A stretch of DNA of 64,000 nt from Streptomyces antibioticus (GCF_001514065.1 NZ_KQ948427.1:360474-424473), one strand, 5' to 3'. Counted from the first letter of the stretch, positions 33,345 to 43,516 are shown. Notes: generated by a model from the letters alone, not told the origin. Numbers and translations: made by a program.

Positions 33345-34133
33345 ATGACGTCTGTGCGTGTTGTGCTGATCGACATCGACGGTGTGCTCACCGTCTCCTG
33401 GGAGCCGCTGCCCGGCGCGGTCGAGGCACTGCGGGAGATCCGTGCGACCGGGCTGGGAGTGGCGCTGGTGACCAACACGACCTCGCGGACGCGGGCGTCG
33501 AGCGTCGGGACGCTCGCGGCGGCCGGGTTCCCGGTGGCGGCGGAGGACATCCTGACGGCGCCGGCGGTGACGGCCGCGTATCTCGCCGAGCACTGTCCGG
33601 GGGCGCGGTGTGCGCTGCTCAACAGCGGGGACGTGCGGGAGGATCTGGAGGGCGTGAACCTGGTCGAGGACGATCCGGACGTCGTCGTCGTGGGGGGCGC
33701 GGGGGACGAGTTCGGGTACGCGGCGCTGAACCGGGCGTTCGGGCATCTCCAGCGTGGAGCGCGGCTGGTGGCGATGCACCGGAACCTGTACTGGCGTACG
33801 GAGGACGGGTTGCAGTTGGACTCGGGGGCGTTCCTGGCCGGTCTTGAGCAGGCGGCGCGGGTCGAGGCCGTGGTGACCGGGAAGCCGTCGCGGGCCTTCT
33901 TCGCCTCCGCGCTCGCCCGGCTGGGGGCCGGTCCGGACGAGGCGGTGATGGTCGGGGACGACGTCGAGTCGGACGTGCTCGCGGCGCAGGCGGCCGGGGT
34001 GACCGGGGTGCTGGTGCGGACCGGGAAGTTCCTGCCGGAGACGCTGCGGGACGCGAGCGGCAGGCCGGATCATGTGATCGACTCGTTCGCCGATCTGCCG
34101 GCGCTGTTGCGGGCGTGGTCGGCGCAGGACTAG
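33345..34133 (+). CDS. HAD-superfamily (subclass IIA) phosphatase, LHPP/NagD-like
   Basis: 262 aa. HAD motif I 'IDIDGVLTVSW' (nucleophile Asp and acid/base Asp), motif II 'LVTNTTSRT', conserved Lys in 'VTGKPSRAFF' and motif IV 'VMVGDDVESDV'. The C2a cap lies between motifs II and III, as in NagD/LHPP phosphatases, which remove phosphate from small metabolites or phospho-amino acids. Exact substrate unknown. Confidence 0.9.
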   Translation: MTSVRVVLIDIDGVLTVSWEPLPGAVEALREIRATGLGVALVTNTTSRTRASSVGTLAAAGFPVAAEDILTAPAVTAAYLAEHCPGARCALLNSGDVREDLEGVNLVEDDPDVVVVGGAGDEFGYAALNRAFGHLQRGARLVAMHRNLYWRTEDGLQLDSGAFLAGLEQAARVEAVVTGKPSRAFFASALARLGAGPDEAVMVGDDVESDVLAAQAAGVTGVLVRTGKFLPETLRDASGRPDHVIDSFADLPALLRAWSAQD

Positions 34134-34157
34134 GCGGCGGAGAGCAGGGGCCGGGCG

Positions 34158-34931
34158 TCAGCGCAGGAGCAGTTGCAGGCCGCCGACGACAGTCGCCGCG
34201 ATCACGAGTTGTTCGAAGAGTCGCTGGTTGATCCTGTTCACAGCCCATTTGCCGATGAACGCGCCGGGCACGACGAACGCCACGAGTGCGGCGTCAAGGA
34301 GCAGCGAGTTCCCGTCGATCAGCCCGAGGCCCACGCTGAAGGGCACCTTGGACGTGTTGACGATGAGGAAGAAGAAGGCGGACGTGCCCAGGAAGCCGAG
34401 TTTCCGGAAGCCCGCCGACAGCAGGTACATCGACATCACCGGGCCGCCCGCGTTCGCGACCATGGTGGTGAAGCCGCCGAGGACGCCGTAGGAGCGGGCC
34501 TTGATACGGCCCGCCCTGGTGGTGACCGCGTCCGGGTCGTCGTCGGCGTCGGCGGTGCGGCGGCGCCAGACCGTCACGCCCGCCATCAGCAGCAGGATCG
34601 CGCCGATCGACGTCCGGACGATCGCGTCGTCCGCCCACACCAGGAACAGCGTGCCGAGGACCACGCCGGCCGCGACGGCCGGGAACAGCCGCCACAGCGT
34701 GGGCCAGTGGGCGTGCCGCCGGTAGGTGAGGACGGCGAGCACGTCCCCGGCGATGAGGATCGGCAGCAGCACGCCGGTGGAGGCGCGGGCGGGCAGCACC
34801 GCGGCGAAGACGGCGAGACTGACGGTGTTGGCGCCGCTCACGGCGGTCTTGGAGAAGCCGACGAGCAGCGCCGCGAAGGCGAGTGCGGCGAACCCCCAGC
34901 CGGAGATGTTCCAGAGTGTCATCGTGTTCAT
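34158..34931 (-). CDS. TauE/SafE-family sulfite/organosulfonate exporter
   Basis: 257 aa with about 7-8 membrane helices in two halves; 'FAALLVGFSKTAVSGANTVS' at the N-terminus and 'GGFTTMVANAGGPVMSMYLL' at the middle are the duplicated TSUP motifs. It should export sulfite, a sulfonate or a similar small anion. Convergent with the HAD gene, and the neighbours give no substrate hint. Confidence 0.9.
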   Translation of the reverse strand: MNTMTLWNISGWGFAALAFAALLVGFSKTAVSGANTVSLAVFAAVLPARASTGVLLPILIAGDVLAVLTYRRHAHWPTLWRLFPAVAAGVVLGTLFLVWADDAIVRTSIGAILLLMAGVTVWRRRTADADDDPDAVTTRAGRIKARSYGVLGGFTTMVANAGGPVMSMYLLSAGFRKLGFLGTSAFFFLIVNTSKVPFSVGLGLIDGNSLLLDAALVAFVVPGAFIGKWAVNRINQRLFEQLVIAATVVGGLQLLLR

Positions 34932-35031
34932 GCGGAGACCGATGCTATGCGCAGCTATCCGGCCGCCGTAAGGCGCGTCTCGCTGGTTGGGCCTCCTCGG
35001 AGGGTGCCCCGCCAGTCCTGCCCGGACGCGG

Positions 35032-36219
<1,188 letters not shown>

Positions 36220-36248
36220 GACGGGACTCCTGACGGCTCTGACCTGTT

Positions 36249-36275
36249 AATTAGCGCTGCTAGTTTTGGACTATA
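36249..36275 (-). promoter_or_regulatory. Promoter and dyad upstream of the thiolase gene
   Basis: On the minus strand TATAGT (36270-36275) is a good -10 box. Immediately downstream lies the imperfect dyad AATTAGC-GCT-GCTAGTT (36249-36265, one mismatch), which would cover the transcription start. A TetR-like repressor site is plausible. No regulator gene is adjacent. Confidence 0.5.
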
Positions 36276-36337
36276 GACCGCCTGTCACCCGCCTGGGAAG
36301 ATCTCCCGGGACCTTCACCGACGCAGCTGGAGGAGAC

Positions 36338-37135
36338 ATGACCGAGGCCCGCGAGCACGCACTCCCGGGGATGGTCGTACGGGAGTGGCCGAACGAGCGA
36401 CCCCGGTACCTCGCCCTGGTGGTGCACGGGTACGGGGAGCACATCGGCCGGTACGAGGAGCTCGCCGGCGTCCTCGTCGCGCACGGCGCGGCCGTCTTCG
36501 GACCCGATCACCGGGGGCACGGGAAATCGGCGGGCGAGCGGGTGCTGATCGAGGACTTCGAGGACCTGGTCACCGATGTGCACGCGGTGGCCGACCTGGC
36601 CTGCACCACCCATCCGGGCGTCCCGCTGGTCCTCATCGGCCACTCCATGGGGGGCCTGATCGCCGCCCGCTTCGCCCAGCGGTACGGCGCCGAGCTCACC
36701 GCGCTCGTCCTGTCCGGGCCGGTCATCGGCGACTGGTACCTGCCCCGGCAGCTGCTCGCCCTCGACGAGATCCCGGACACGCCCATCAGCACGGCCTCGC
36801 TCTCCCGCGACCCGGCGGTCGGGACGGCGTACGCGGCGGATCCGCTGGTGTGGCACGGGCCGATGAAGCGGCCGACGCTGGAGTCGTTCGTACGGACGCT
36901 GGAGACCGTGGCCAAGGGCGGGGACGTCGGCGCGCTGCCGGTGCTGTGGCTGCACGGCGACGACGACCGGCTGGTGCCGCTGTCGGGCAGCCGGGGCGGG
37001 GTGGAGCAGCTCAGCGGGGGCAGGCTGACCGAGCGGATCTATCCGGGCGCCCGGCACGAGGTGTTCAACGAGACGAACCGGGCCGAGGTGTTCGCGGACC
37101 TCACACGCTTCCTGGAGGGCGTGTTCCACGGTTGA
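36338..37135 (+). CDS. Alpha/beta hydrolase, monoacylglycerol lipase/lysophospholipase-like
   Basis: 265 aa. 'VVHGYGEHIGRYEEL' is the HGxxEH oxyanion-type motif of the family, the nucleophile Ser is in 'IGHSMGG', the Asp is probably in 'LHGDDDRLVP' and the His in 'YPGARHEVFNE'. No signal peptide, so it acts in the cytosol on acyl glycerols or lysophospholipids. GGAGGAGA lies 3-8 nt before the ATG, divergent from the thiolase. Confidence 0.92.
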   Translation: MTEAREHALPGMVVREWPNERPRYLALVVHGYGEHIGRYEELAGVLVAHGAAVFGPDHRGHGKSAGERVLIEDFEDLVTDVHAVADLACTTHPGVPLVLIGHSMGGLIAARFAQRYGAELTALVLSGPVIGDWYLPRQLLALDEIPDTPISTASLSRDPAVGTAYAADPLVWHGPMKRPTLESFVRTLETVAKGGDVGALPVLWLHGDDDRLVPLSGSRGGVEQLSGGRLTERIYPGARHEVFNETNRAEVFADLTRFLEGVFHG

Positions 37136-37180
37136 TCCGCACGGCGTTTGCACCGGTTGGCCCGGGGCACCCGCGCCCGC

Positions 37181-37438
37181 ATGGAGTGGTTGCGGCACGC
37201 GGCCTGCGTGGGAGAGGACCCCGAGCTGTTCTTTCCCGTGGGCACGGAAGGGCCCGCGCTGCGCGAGATCGCGGCGGCCAAGCGGGTCTGTGCCCGCTGC
37301 CCGGTGGCTCCCGAGTGTCTCGACTGGGCGCTCCGCAGCGGACAGACCTCGGGTGTCTGGGGCGGCACCTGTGAGCGGGAACGCGCCGCGCTGCTCCGTA
37401 CCGGCACGGACCATGTCCCAAGGAGGAGCACCGTATGA
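37181..37438 (+). CDS. WhiB-family iron-sulfur regulator (Wbl)
   Basis: About 85 aa. Four Cys for a [4Fe-4S] cluster are in the WhiB pattern: 'AACVGED', then 'KRVCARCPVAPECLDW' (C-x2-C-x5-C). The turn 'GVWGGT' that follows is the hallmark loop before the basic C-terminal DNA-contact region. Its stop overlaps the dps ATG (ATGA), so the two are translated together, which fits a redox-responsive regulator made with an iron-storage and DNA-protection protein. ATG 37181 is chosen; an upstream TTG-initiated extension is possible. Confidence 0.93.
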   Translation: MEWLRHAACVGEDPELFFPVGTEGPALREIAAAKRVCARCPVAPECLDWALRSGQTSGVWGGTCERERAALLRTGTDHVPRRSTV

Positions 37439-37914
37439 CTGTGGTGAAGAGCACCCTTCCCGACGCCGCCCGCGAGGTGGCCGGAGAGGCGTTGCAGAGC
37501 ACCCTCGTGGATCTGCTCGGGATCTCGCTCGTCGGCAAGCAGGCGCACTGGAACATCGTGGGCCCGCGCTTCCGGTCCATCCACCTCCAGCTGGACGAGG
37601 TGGTCGCGACGGCCCGCACGTACTCCGACACGGTGGCGGAGCGCGCCGCCGCGCTCGGGCTGCCGCCCGACGGCCGGCCCGAGACGGTCGCCGCCGCCTA
37701 CGCGCTGCCCGGCGCGAAGGAGGGCTGGGTGCGGGACGACGAGGTGGTGCGGCTGATGGTCGAGACGCTGGAGTCGGCGATCGGCCGGCTGCGCGACCGT
37801 ATCGACGCCACCGACAAGGCCGACCCGGTCACCCAGGACCTGCTGATCGGCATCACCGCCGAACTGGAGAAGCAGCGCTGGATGTTCGAGGCCGAGAACT
37901 GGCCCCGGGACTGA
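37435..37914 (+). CDS. dps: Dps-family ferritin-like DNA-protection protein
   Basis: 159 aa four-helix bundle. The inter-subunit ferroxidase ligands are visible in 'KQAHWNIVGPRFRSIHLQLDEVV' (first His, second His, Asp, Glu positions). Dps dodecamers oxidise and store iron with peroxide and coat DNA during stress or sporulation. There is no long N- or C-terminal tail of the DNA-binding type, so DNA binding may be weak. Coupled to the whiB-like gene by a 4-base overlap. Confidence 0.94.
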   Translation: MTVVKSTLPDAAREVAGEALQSTLVDLLGISLVGKQAHWNIVGPRFRSIHLQLDEVVATARTYSDTVAERAAALGLPPDGRPETVAAAYALPGAKEGWVRDDEVVRLMVETLESAIGRLRDRIDATDKADPVTQDLLIGITAELEKQRWMFEAENWPRD

Positions 37915-37942
37915 CCGCGAACGCACGAGGAAGGAGGACGCC

Positions 37943-38275
37943 ATGACGGACGCCCTCGAACTCGACGCGCTGTGGGAGGACTTCCACCGTGTCGTCAACA
38001 TGACCTCGCAGGAGCTGGCCGCCTGGCTGCGCGTCAGCGACGCCTCCGAGGAGACGGAACCCCTGCCGGAGCACGCCGGCACCCCCACCGGACAGCATGT
38101 CCTGGCGATCCTGCAGAAACGGCGCACGGACCTCACCGACGACGACATCGAGGTGATGTACGAGGTGGTGGACACCGTCACCGCACAGGCGGACGTCGAG
38201 AACGAACCCGAGCCCGAGGAGACCCGGCGCCGGCACCAACTGATGACGCTGGGCCACGATCCGCTCAGGCCGTAA
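37943..38275 (+). CDS. DUF3140-family small protein
   Basis: 110 aa, acidic, helical. 'LWEDFHRVVNMTSQELAAWL' and the late 'RRRHQLMTLGHDPLRP' are typical of DUF3140 proteins, whose role I do not know. AAGGAGG precedes the ATG 28 bp after dps, so it could be a third gene of the whiB-dps transcript. Confidence 0.85.
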   Translation: MTDALELDALWEDFHRVVNMTSQELAAWLRVSDASEETEPLPEHAGTPTGQHVLAILQKRRTDLTDDDIEVMYEVVDTVTAQADVENEPEPEETRRRHQLMTLGHDPLRP

Positions 38276-38392
38276 CGCCCGCGGACGGCACCGGCGTTGA
38301 CGCGAAAGAGGTGGCCGAAGACCGACTCCGCCGCGTCCGGATGATCGTGAAACACTGCTCGCAGTCCTGCCGCGCGAGCAGAGGAGTCACAC

Positions 38393-39205
38393 GTGACCGG
38401 GACCGAGCCGGCCGCCCCGCTGATCGACACGACCAAGCCGCACCCTGCCCGGGTCTACGACTGGTATCTCGGCGGCAAGGACAACTACCCGGTGGACGAG
38501 GAACTCGGCCGCCGGATCGCCTCGTTGAACGGCGACGCGCCACGGGCCGCGCGGGCCAACCGGTGGTTCATGCACCGGGCCACGCGCCGGCTCGTGGGCT
38601 CCGTCGGCATCCGCCAGTTCCTCGACATCGGCACCGGCATCCCCACCGAGCCCAATCTGCACCAGATAGCGCAGCGGGTCGCCCCGGACGCCCGGGTCGT
38701 CTACGTCGACAACGACCCGATCGTCCTCGCCCACGCCGGCGCGCTGCTGCGCGGCACCGAGGAGGGCGTGACGGAGTACGTCCAGGCCGACGCCCGCGAC
38801 CCGGAGCAGATCCTCGAACGGGCGGGCAAGATCCTCGACTTCGAGCGTCCCGTCGCCCTCTCGCTGATCGCGCTGATGCACTTCATCGCGGACGAGGACG
38901 GCGCCTACGACATCGTCGGCACCCTGGTCGACGCGCTGGCGCCGGGCAGTTGTCTGGTGCTGTCGTGCATGACCGCCGACTTCGAACCGGAGCAGGTGCA
39001 CGAGGGCATCGCCGCCTACAAGGCGTCGGGCGTCACCCTCGTCGCCCGCGACCAGGCCCAAGTGGGCCGCTTCTTCAAGGGACTCGACCTCGTCGAGCCC
39101 GGGATCGTGTCCGTACGGGACTGGCGTCCCGAGCTCGCGGAGGGCGAGTCGGACATCGGCCCCGGGCCGGTCTCCCTGTACGGCGCGGTCGGCATCAAGC
39201 CGTGA
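38393..39205 (+). CDS. SAM-dependent methyltransferase, PF04672 (DUF574) family
   Basis: 270 aa. The family-specific N-terminal 'PARVYDWYLGGKDNYPVDEE' is followed by the SAM-binding 'FLDIGTGIPT' and 'VVYVDNDPIVLAHAGAL'. These proteins are abundant in Streptomyces and have no generally agreed substrate. A paralogue is encoded at 48.7 kb. The GTG start is preceded by GAGGAG. Its last codons and stop lie inside a 23-bp tandem repeat. Confidence 0.9.
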   Translation: MTGTEPAAPLIDTTKPHPARVYDWYLGGKDNYPVDEELGRRIASLNGDAPRAARANRWFMHRATRRLVGSVGIRQFLDIGTGIPTEPNLHQIAQRVAPDARVVYVDNDPIVLAHAGALLRGTEEGVTEYVQADARDPEQILERAGKILDFERPVALSLIALMHFIADEDGAYDIVGTLVDALAPGSCLVLSCMTADFEPEQVHEGIAAYKASGVTLVARDQAQVGRFFKGLDLVEPGIVSVRDWRPELAEGESDIGPGPVSLYGAVGIKP

Positions 39206-39282
39206 GGCGGCTCGGCATCAAGCCGTGAGGCGGCTCAGCGTCAGGCCGTGAGGCGGCTCAGCGTCAGGCCGTGAGGCGGCTC
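39191..39282. repeat. Four tandem 23-bp repeats at convergent gene ends
   Basis: Consecutive 23-bp units at 39191-39213, 39214-39236, 39237-39259 and 39260-39282 share the core CCGTGAGGCGGCTC; the first two are identical and the last two are identical to each other. The first unit includes the end and TGA of the PF04672 methyltransferase gene and the last includes the end and stop of the M20 gene on the other strand. No unique spacers, so not CRISPR. Confidence 0.92.
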
Positions 39283-40508
39283 AGCGCCGCCGACACCAGC
39301 GTGCGTACGCCGGGTGCCAGCACCGACAGGTCGGGGGCGAAGAACGGGCTGTGGTTGTCGGGCACGTTGCCGAACCGCTCCGCGTCCGTCTCCCCCGGGA
39401 CCGTCTCCCACACCTCGTGCGGTGTCGAGGTCACGTACCAGTAGTCGTACGGCACTCCCGGCGGCGCGAGCAGGGAGAAGTCCTCGCTGCCCATCTCCGG
39501 GCCGAAGTCGAACACCGCGTCGGCGCCGAACAGTTCCCGGTGCACGGCCGCGATCTCCCGGTCGAGGGCGGCGTCGTTGACGGTGTTCGGATAGCCGGGG
39601 ATCACGGTGATCTCCGGCGGCACCGGGCAGCCCGCCGCCAGGCACTCGCCCTCCACGATCCGCCGCACCGCGGTGAGGATCCGCTCCCGCACGCCGTCGT
39701 CCTGGCTGCGCAGGTTCAGCGAGAGCCGCGCCTCGGCGGGGATGATGTTGCTCTTCGTACCGGCGTGGAACTGCCCCACCGTCAGCACCGCCGAGTCCTT
39801 CGCGGCGACCTCCCGGGAGACCACGGTCTGGAGCCGGGTGACGATGTGCGCGGCGGTGACGACGGGGTCGACGGTGGACTCGGGGCGCGAGCCGTGGCCG
39901 CCGACGCCGGGCACGACGACCTCGACGCCGTCGGACGCCGACATGATCAGGCCGGGGGTGTGCGAGTAACAGCCGGTGCGGCCGGGGACGACATGCTGGC
40001 CGAGGACCACGTCCGGGTACGGGAAGCGCGTGTGCACCCCGTCCGCGGCCATCACTCCCGCTCCCCCGCCGGCCTCCTCGGCGGGCTGCCCGACCGCCAC
40101 CAGCGTCCCCGACCAGGCGGCACGCCCGGCGGCGAGCGCCTCGGCGGCCCCCGCGAGCCAGGTGACGTGGCAGTCGTGCCCGCAGGCGTGCATCACGCCG
40201 TCGACCGTCGAGGCGTACGGCAGTCCGGTCGCCTCCTGCACCGGCAGCGCGTCCATGTCGCCGCGCAGCCACACCACGGGCCCGTCCCCGTTGGCGAGCA
40301 CACCGACCACGCCGGTGCGGCCGACGCCCTCGGTCACCGTGAACCCGGCCGCGCGCAGCCGCTCCGCGAGCCGGGCGGCGGTGCGGTGCTCCTGGAAGGA
40401 CAGCTCGGGGTGGCGGTGCAGATCGCGGTAGAAGTCCTCCAGGTCACGGGTCTTCAGCCCGGCGGTCAGGTCCGCGGTGAGCCGGGCGACTGCGGCGGGG
40501 TCGGTCAT
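39264..40508 (-). CDS. M20D-family metallo-amidohydrolase
   Basis: 414 aa zinc hydrolase of the hippurate/IAA-amino-acid hydrolase group. Metal ligands and motifs: 'HRHPELSFQE', 'GDMDALPVQE', 'HACGHDCH' and catalytic Glu in 'GQPAEEAGGGA'. It hydrolyses an N-acyl or similar amide to an amino acid plus acid; the substrate is unknown. It is the last gene of the eight-gene operon headed by the XRE-cupin regulator, 112 bp after the SDR gene. Its final codons lie in the 23-bp tandem repeat. Confidence 0.9.
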   Translation of the reverse strand: MTDPAAVARLTADLTAGLKTRDLEDFYRDLHRHPELSFQEHRTAARLAERLRAAGFTVTEGVGRTGVVGVLANGDGPVVWLRGDMDALPVQEATGLPYASTVDGVMHACGHDCHVTWLAGAAEALAAGRAAWSGTLVAVGQPAEEAGGGAGVMAADGVHTRFPYPDVVLGQHVVPGRTGCYSHTPGLIMSASDGVEVVVPGVGGHGSRPESTVDPVVTAAHIVTRLQTVVSREVAAKDSAVLTVGQFHAGTKSNIIPAEARLSLNLRSQDDGVRERILTAVRRIVEGECLAAGCPVPPEITVIPGYPNTVNDAALDREIAAVHRELFGADAVFDFGPEMGSEDFSLLAPPGVPYDYWYVTSTPHEVWETVPGETDAERFGNVPDNHSPFFAPDLSVLAPGVRTLVSAALSRLTA

Positions 40509-40620
40509 CGCGCTCCCTCTCTCCTCGAAAGTGGCCCTGGTGGCCGGGTTCCCCGCCCCGGCGAGTCCACGGCTTCGCCGCGGCGGCGGCTTCGCGGCCC
40601 GGAGTGCGGCACGGTCGGCC

Positions 40621-41310
40621 TCACCCCAGCAGCCAGCCCCCGTCCACGGCGAGCCCCACCCCGTTGACGGACCGGTTGCGCAGCAGGAAGTCCACGGCGT
40701 CCACGACGTCGGCCATCGCCGCGAGCCGCCCGGTCGGGGTGCGCGCCCGCAGTCCCGCCAGCACCTCCGCGGGCTTGTCCCGCCAGTAGGGGCTGTCCCC
40801 GACCACCCCGGGGTGGACGGCGTTGACGCGGACGGGCGCCAGCTCGACGGCGAGCGTGTGCACGAGGCCGGTCACCCCGGCGTTGACGGTCGCCACGGTC
40901 GTCGCGCCCGGATAGGGCCGCTCCTTGGCCTGCCCGCCGAACAGCACGATGGCGCTGTCGGCGTGCAGGCCGGGCCGCAGGGCGTGCACGGCCTCGGTGT
41001 AGCCGACGAGCTTGAGGGTGACGAGGTGGACGGCGGCGTCGATGTCGTAGGCCGCCACCCGGTTGTCGTCGCGGGAGATCCCGGCCAGCACCAGATGGTC
41101 GACGCGTCCGGCACCGGCCAGCGCGGCACCGATCTCGCGGGGGCGGGAGAGGTCCAGGGCGAGGCCGCGGGCGCCGATCTCCTTGGCGGCGGTGTCGGTG
41201 CGGTGGGCGTCCCGGCCGGTGATGAGCACGTCGTCGCCGCGTCCCGCGCGCATCCGGGCGAACTCCCGGCCGATGCCCGAGGTTCCGCCGATCACCACGA
41301 CCCGGTTCAT
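40621..41310 (-). CDS. SDR-family oxidoreductase
   Basis: 229 aa. Cofactor motif 'VVIGGTSGIGREFARM' is clear, but the usual Tyr-x3-Lys is not obvious: where it should stand the sequence is 'PYPGATTVATVNAGVTGL', giving Ser/Asn-like positions instead. The catalytic Tyr may be the one in 'ERPYPG', or the protein may be a non-classical member. It overlaps the bicupin stop by 4 bases (ATGA) and has GAGGGG upstream. Role in the operon unknown. Confidence 0.85.
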   Translation of the reverse strand: MNRVVVIGGTSGIGREFARMRAGRGDDVLITGRDAHRTDTAAKEIGARGLALDLSRPREIGAALAGAGRVDHLVLAGISRDDNRVAAYDIDAAVHLVTLKLVGYTEAVHALRPGLHADSAIVLFGGQAKERPYPGATTVATVNAGVTGLVHTLAVELAPVRVNAVHPGVVGDSPYWRDKPAEVLAGLRARTPTGRLAAMADVVDAVDFLLRNRSVNGVGLAVDGGWLLG

Positions 41311-42176
41311 CGCACACCCCTCAGATGATCCCAGTCCCGGGTGAAGCGGTAGGAGTGCCGGGACGGCGGCTGCGGGGCCTGCGTCTCCAGCCAACGCACC
41401 GGCCCCGCACCGGCGTTGGTGAAGCCGTGCACACAACCGGCGCCCGCCCAGGCGAGATCGCCGGGCCCGAGGTGGTACCGCGCGTCGTCGAAGGTCGCCT
41501 CCACGACCCCTTCGAGGATCAAGTACGTCTCCTCGAAAGGGTGGTCGTGGGTGCCCGCGACGCCGTCGACGGCGTACTGCACGATGAACATCGTCGAGGC
41601 GACCGCGCCCAGGTCGGCGTCGACCATCATCTTGACCGTGATCCCGCTGTAGACGAGCAGCGCGGTCCGCATGCTCGCCGACACCGCCAGCAGGTCCTGG
41701 GACTGTTTGCCGGGGTCCATCTGCGCGGGCTCGAAGTGGCCGAAGGAGCGGGTGCGGGGGTCACGGACGTCGATCCGGACGGGGGTCCGGGCGGGCAGCT
41801 CGGGCACGGACAGGGTGTCGTACCCGTAGCGGGCGCGCGGCACGGGCGCGAGCATGTCCGCCCAGCGGGCGCCGGTGTCCGGCACGCCCCGCCAGGCGTG
41901 CGGGACAGCGGTCGGCAGCAGGCCGTAGTCGCCCTCCTCGAGGAGGTACGACCCCTCGGGCACGTCGAGGATCACGGTGCCGTCGAGGACGTGGAAGCTC
42001 TCCTCGTACGCGTGCACATGGGCGCCGACCCGGCCGTTCGGCCGCAGCTCGCAGACACCGAAGCCGGTGTGCACGCTCCCGTCCGCCTCACCGACCAACT
42101 CCCGCCGCCGGTAGCCGTGTTCGTCATGGTCCGGGGCCCGGACCTCGGCGGCGCGACGCACCAGGTGCGTGGTCAC
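41307..42176 (-). CDS. Bicupin, (S)-ureidoglycine aminohydrolase (AllE)-like
   Basis: 289 aa with two cupin barrels. Module 1: 'VGAHVHAYEESFHVLDG' and 'LPTAVPHAW'. Module 2: 'GTHDHPFEETYLILEGVVE' and 'AGAGCVHGF', giving the His-x-His, Glu and His metal ligands in module 2. The arrangement resembles AllE-type ureidoglycine aminohydrolases and related ring or ureide enzymes. Given neighbouring amidohydrolases, a role in breaking down a nitrogenous compound is plausible but unproven. 4-base overlaps on both sides. Confidence 0.85.
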   Translation of the reverse strand: MTTHLVRRAAEVRAPDHDEHGYRRRELVGEADGSVHTGFGVCELRPNGRVGAHVHAYEESFHVLDGTVILDVPEGSYLLEEGDYGLLPTAVPHAWRGVPDTGARWADMLAPVPRARYGYDTLSVPELPARTPVRIDVRDPRTRSFGHFEPAQMDPGKQSQDLLAVSASMRTALLVYSGITVKMMVDADLGAVASTMFIVQYAVDGVAGTHDHPFEETYLILEGVVEATFDDARYHLGPGDLAWAGAGCVHGFTNAGAGPVRWLETQAPQPPSRHSYRFTRDWDHLRGVR

Positions 42177-43516
42177 CGGGCCGCCTTCGCCGCCAGGAGC
42201 CGGTCGCGGGACTCCTCGACGAGGCGCCGGGCGCGGGCCACGTCGGCCGTCAGCCTGCCGTCCCGCTTGCGGATCACGCCGTCGACGATGACGGTGTCCA
42301 CGTTGGAGACGTCGGCGGACAGGGTGACGGCGGCGGCGGGGTCGTGCACGGGGGCGACGTTCAGCGCGGTGGCGTCGATCGCGACGACGTCGGCGCGCTT
42401 GCCGGGGGTCAGGGAGCCGGTGCGGCCCTCCAGGCCGGCCACATGGGCGCCGTTGCGGGTGGCGATCTCCAGCATCTGACGTGCCGTCAACATGGTGTCA
42501 GGGACGGGCATGTTGGCGTGCCAGCAGTCCGCGTTGAGCCGGGCGCGCTCGGCGCCGAAGGCCGCGCGGATCTGGGTGAACATGTCGCCGGGGACGGTGG
42601 TGACGACGTCGATGCTGAGCGAGGGGCGCAGTCCGTGTTCGATCGCCTTCATCACCGGTGGCCAGCCGTGTCCCATCTGCGTCTCGACCTGCGGCGCGAT
42701 GGACACCGTACCGCCGCTGTCTGCGAGCATCCGCCACTCGTCCTCGTGGAGATAGCAGCAGTGGATGTACGTGGTGTCCGGGCCGAGGAGGCCGAGGTCG
42801 TGGAGTTGCTTCACCATGCCGAAGCGGCCGGCGAGGCGGCCCATCGCCACGTGCACGGTGATCGGGATGTCCAGGTCGCGGGCGAGGGCCCATTCGGCGG
42901 TGACGACGTCGTTGACGCAGAACCCGGGGCCGCGGGTGGCGAGGGCCAGGGTGAGCAGGCCGGTGTCGGAGGCGAAGTACTCGGTGCGGATGCGGCGTAC
43001 GTCGTCGCCCGGTATCGCGATCTTGCTCTCGAACCAGTAGTCGGCGAGGGAGGTGTTGGCGCTGCCGTACGCGTACTGCGCCCGGATGCCGGACTCGGTG
43101 AGGGCCTGGATCGCGGCGTCGGGGTGGGCGGGGGTGTTGTTGATGTGGGACCAGTCGACGAGCGTGGTGATGCCGGCGTTGAGACACTCAAGGGCGCCGG
43201 CCAGGTTCGCCGCGTACACGTCCTCCGGGGTGTAGAGCGGGGCGAAGGCGTCGAGGATGTCCACGAAGTAGTCGTCGAGGGTGGCGTCGGGGGCGACCCC
43301 GCGGATGGAGGCCTCCCAGGTGTGCCGGTGGGTGTCGACGAAGCCGGGGATCACGATCCGGCCGGTCATGTCGAGGACTTCGGCGTCCGCGTCGATCCGC
43401 GGCGCCACGGCCTCGATCCTCCCGTCCTCGATGAGGACGTCCCCCTGGGGAAGGTCCCCGATGTCGGGGTCCATCGAGATCACCTGACCTGCGCGCAGGA
43501 GTGTCCGAACGGTCAT
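42173..43516 (-). CDS. Amidohydrolase/deaminase, TrzA/AtzA-like
   Basis: 447 aa. A beta-sandwich plus TIM-barrel metal hydrolase: 'IPGFVDTHRHTWEASIRG' (first metal His-x-His), 'PITVHVAMGR' (third His), 'YIHCCYLHEDEW' (fourth His) and 'SIDVVTTVPGD' (catalytic Asp). It is like the s-triazine/guanine/8-oxoguanine deaminase branch, which removes amino or halide groups from heteroaromatic or amide rings. Substrate cannot be fixed. Coupled to the bicupin by ATGA; the gap to the E1-beta gene is 50 bp. Confidence 0.88.
   Translation of the reverse strand: MTVRTLLRAGQVISMDPDIGDLPQGDVLIEDGRIEAVAPRIDADAEVLDMTGRIVIPGFVDTHRHTWEASIRGVAPDATLDDYFVDILDAFAPLYTPEDVYAANLAGALECLNAGITTLVDWSHINNTPAHPDAAIQALTESGIRAQYAYGSANTSLADYWFESKIAIPGDDVRRIRTEYFASDTGLLTLALATRGPGFCVNDVVTAEWALARDLDIPITVHVAMGRLAGRFGMVKQLHDLGLLGPDTTYIHCCYLHEDEWRMLADSGGTVSIAPQVETQMGHGWPPVMKAIEHGLRPSLSIDVVTTVPGDMFTQIRAAFGAERARLNADCWHANMPVPDTMLTARQMLEIATRNGAHVAGLEGRTGSLTPGKRADVVAIDATALNVAPVHDPAAAVTLSADVSNVDTVIVDGVIRKRDGRLTADVARARRLVEESRDRLLAAKAAR

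Noticed and set aside
39191-39282. CRISPR-like array
   Set aside because: Contiguous 23-bp units, no spacers, no cas genes.
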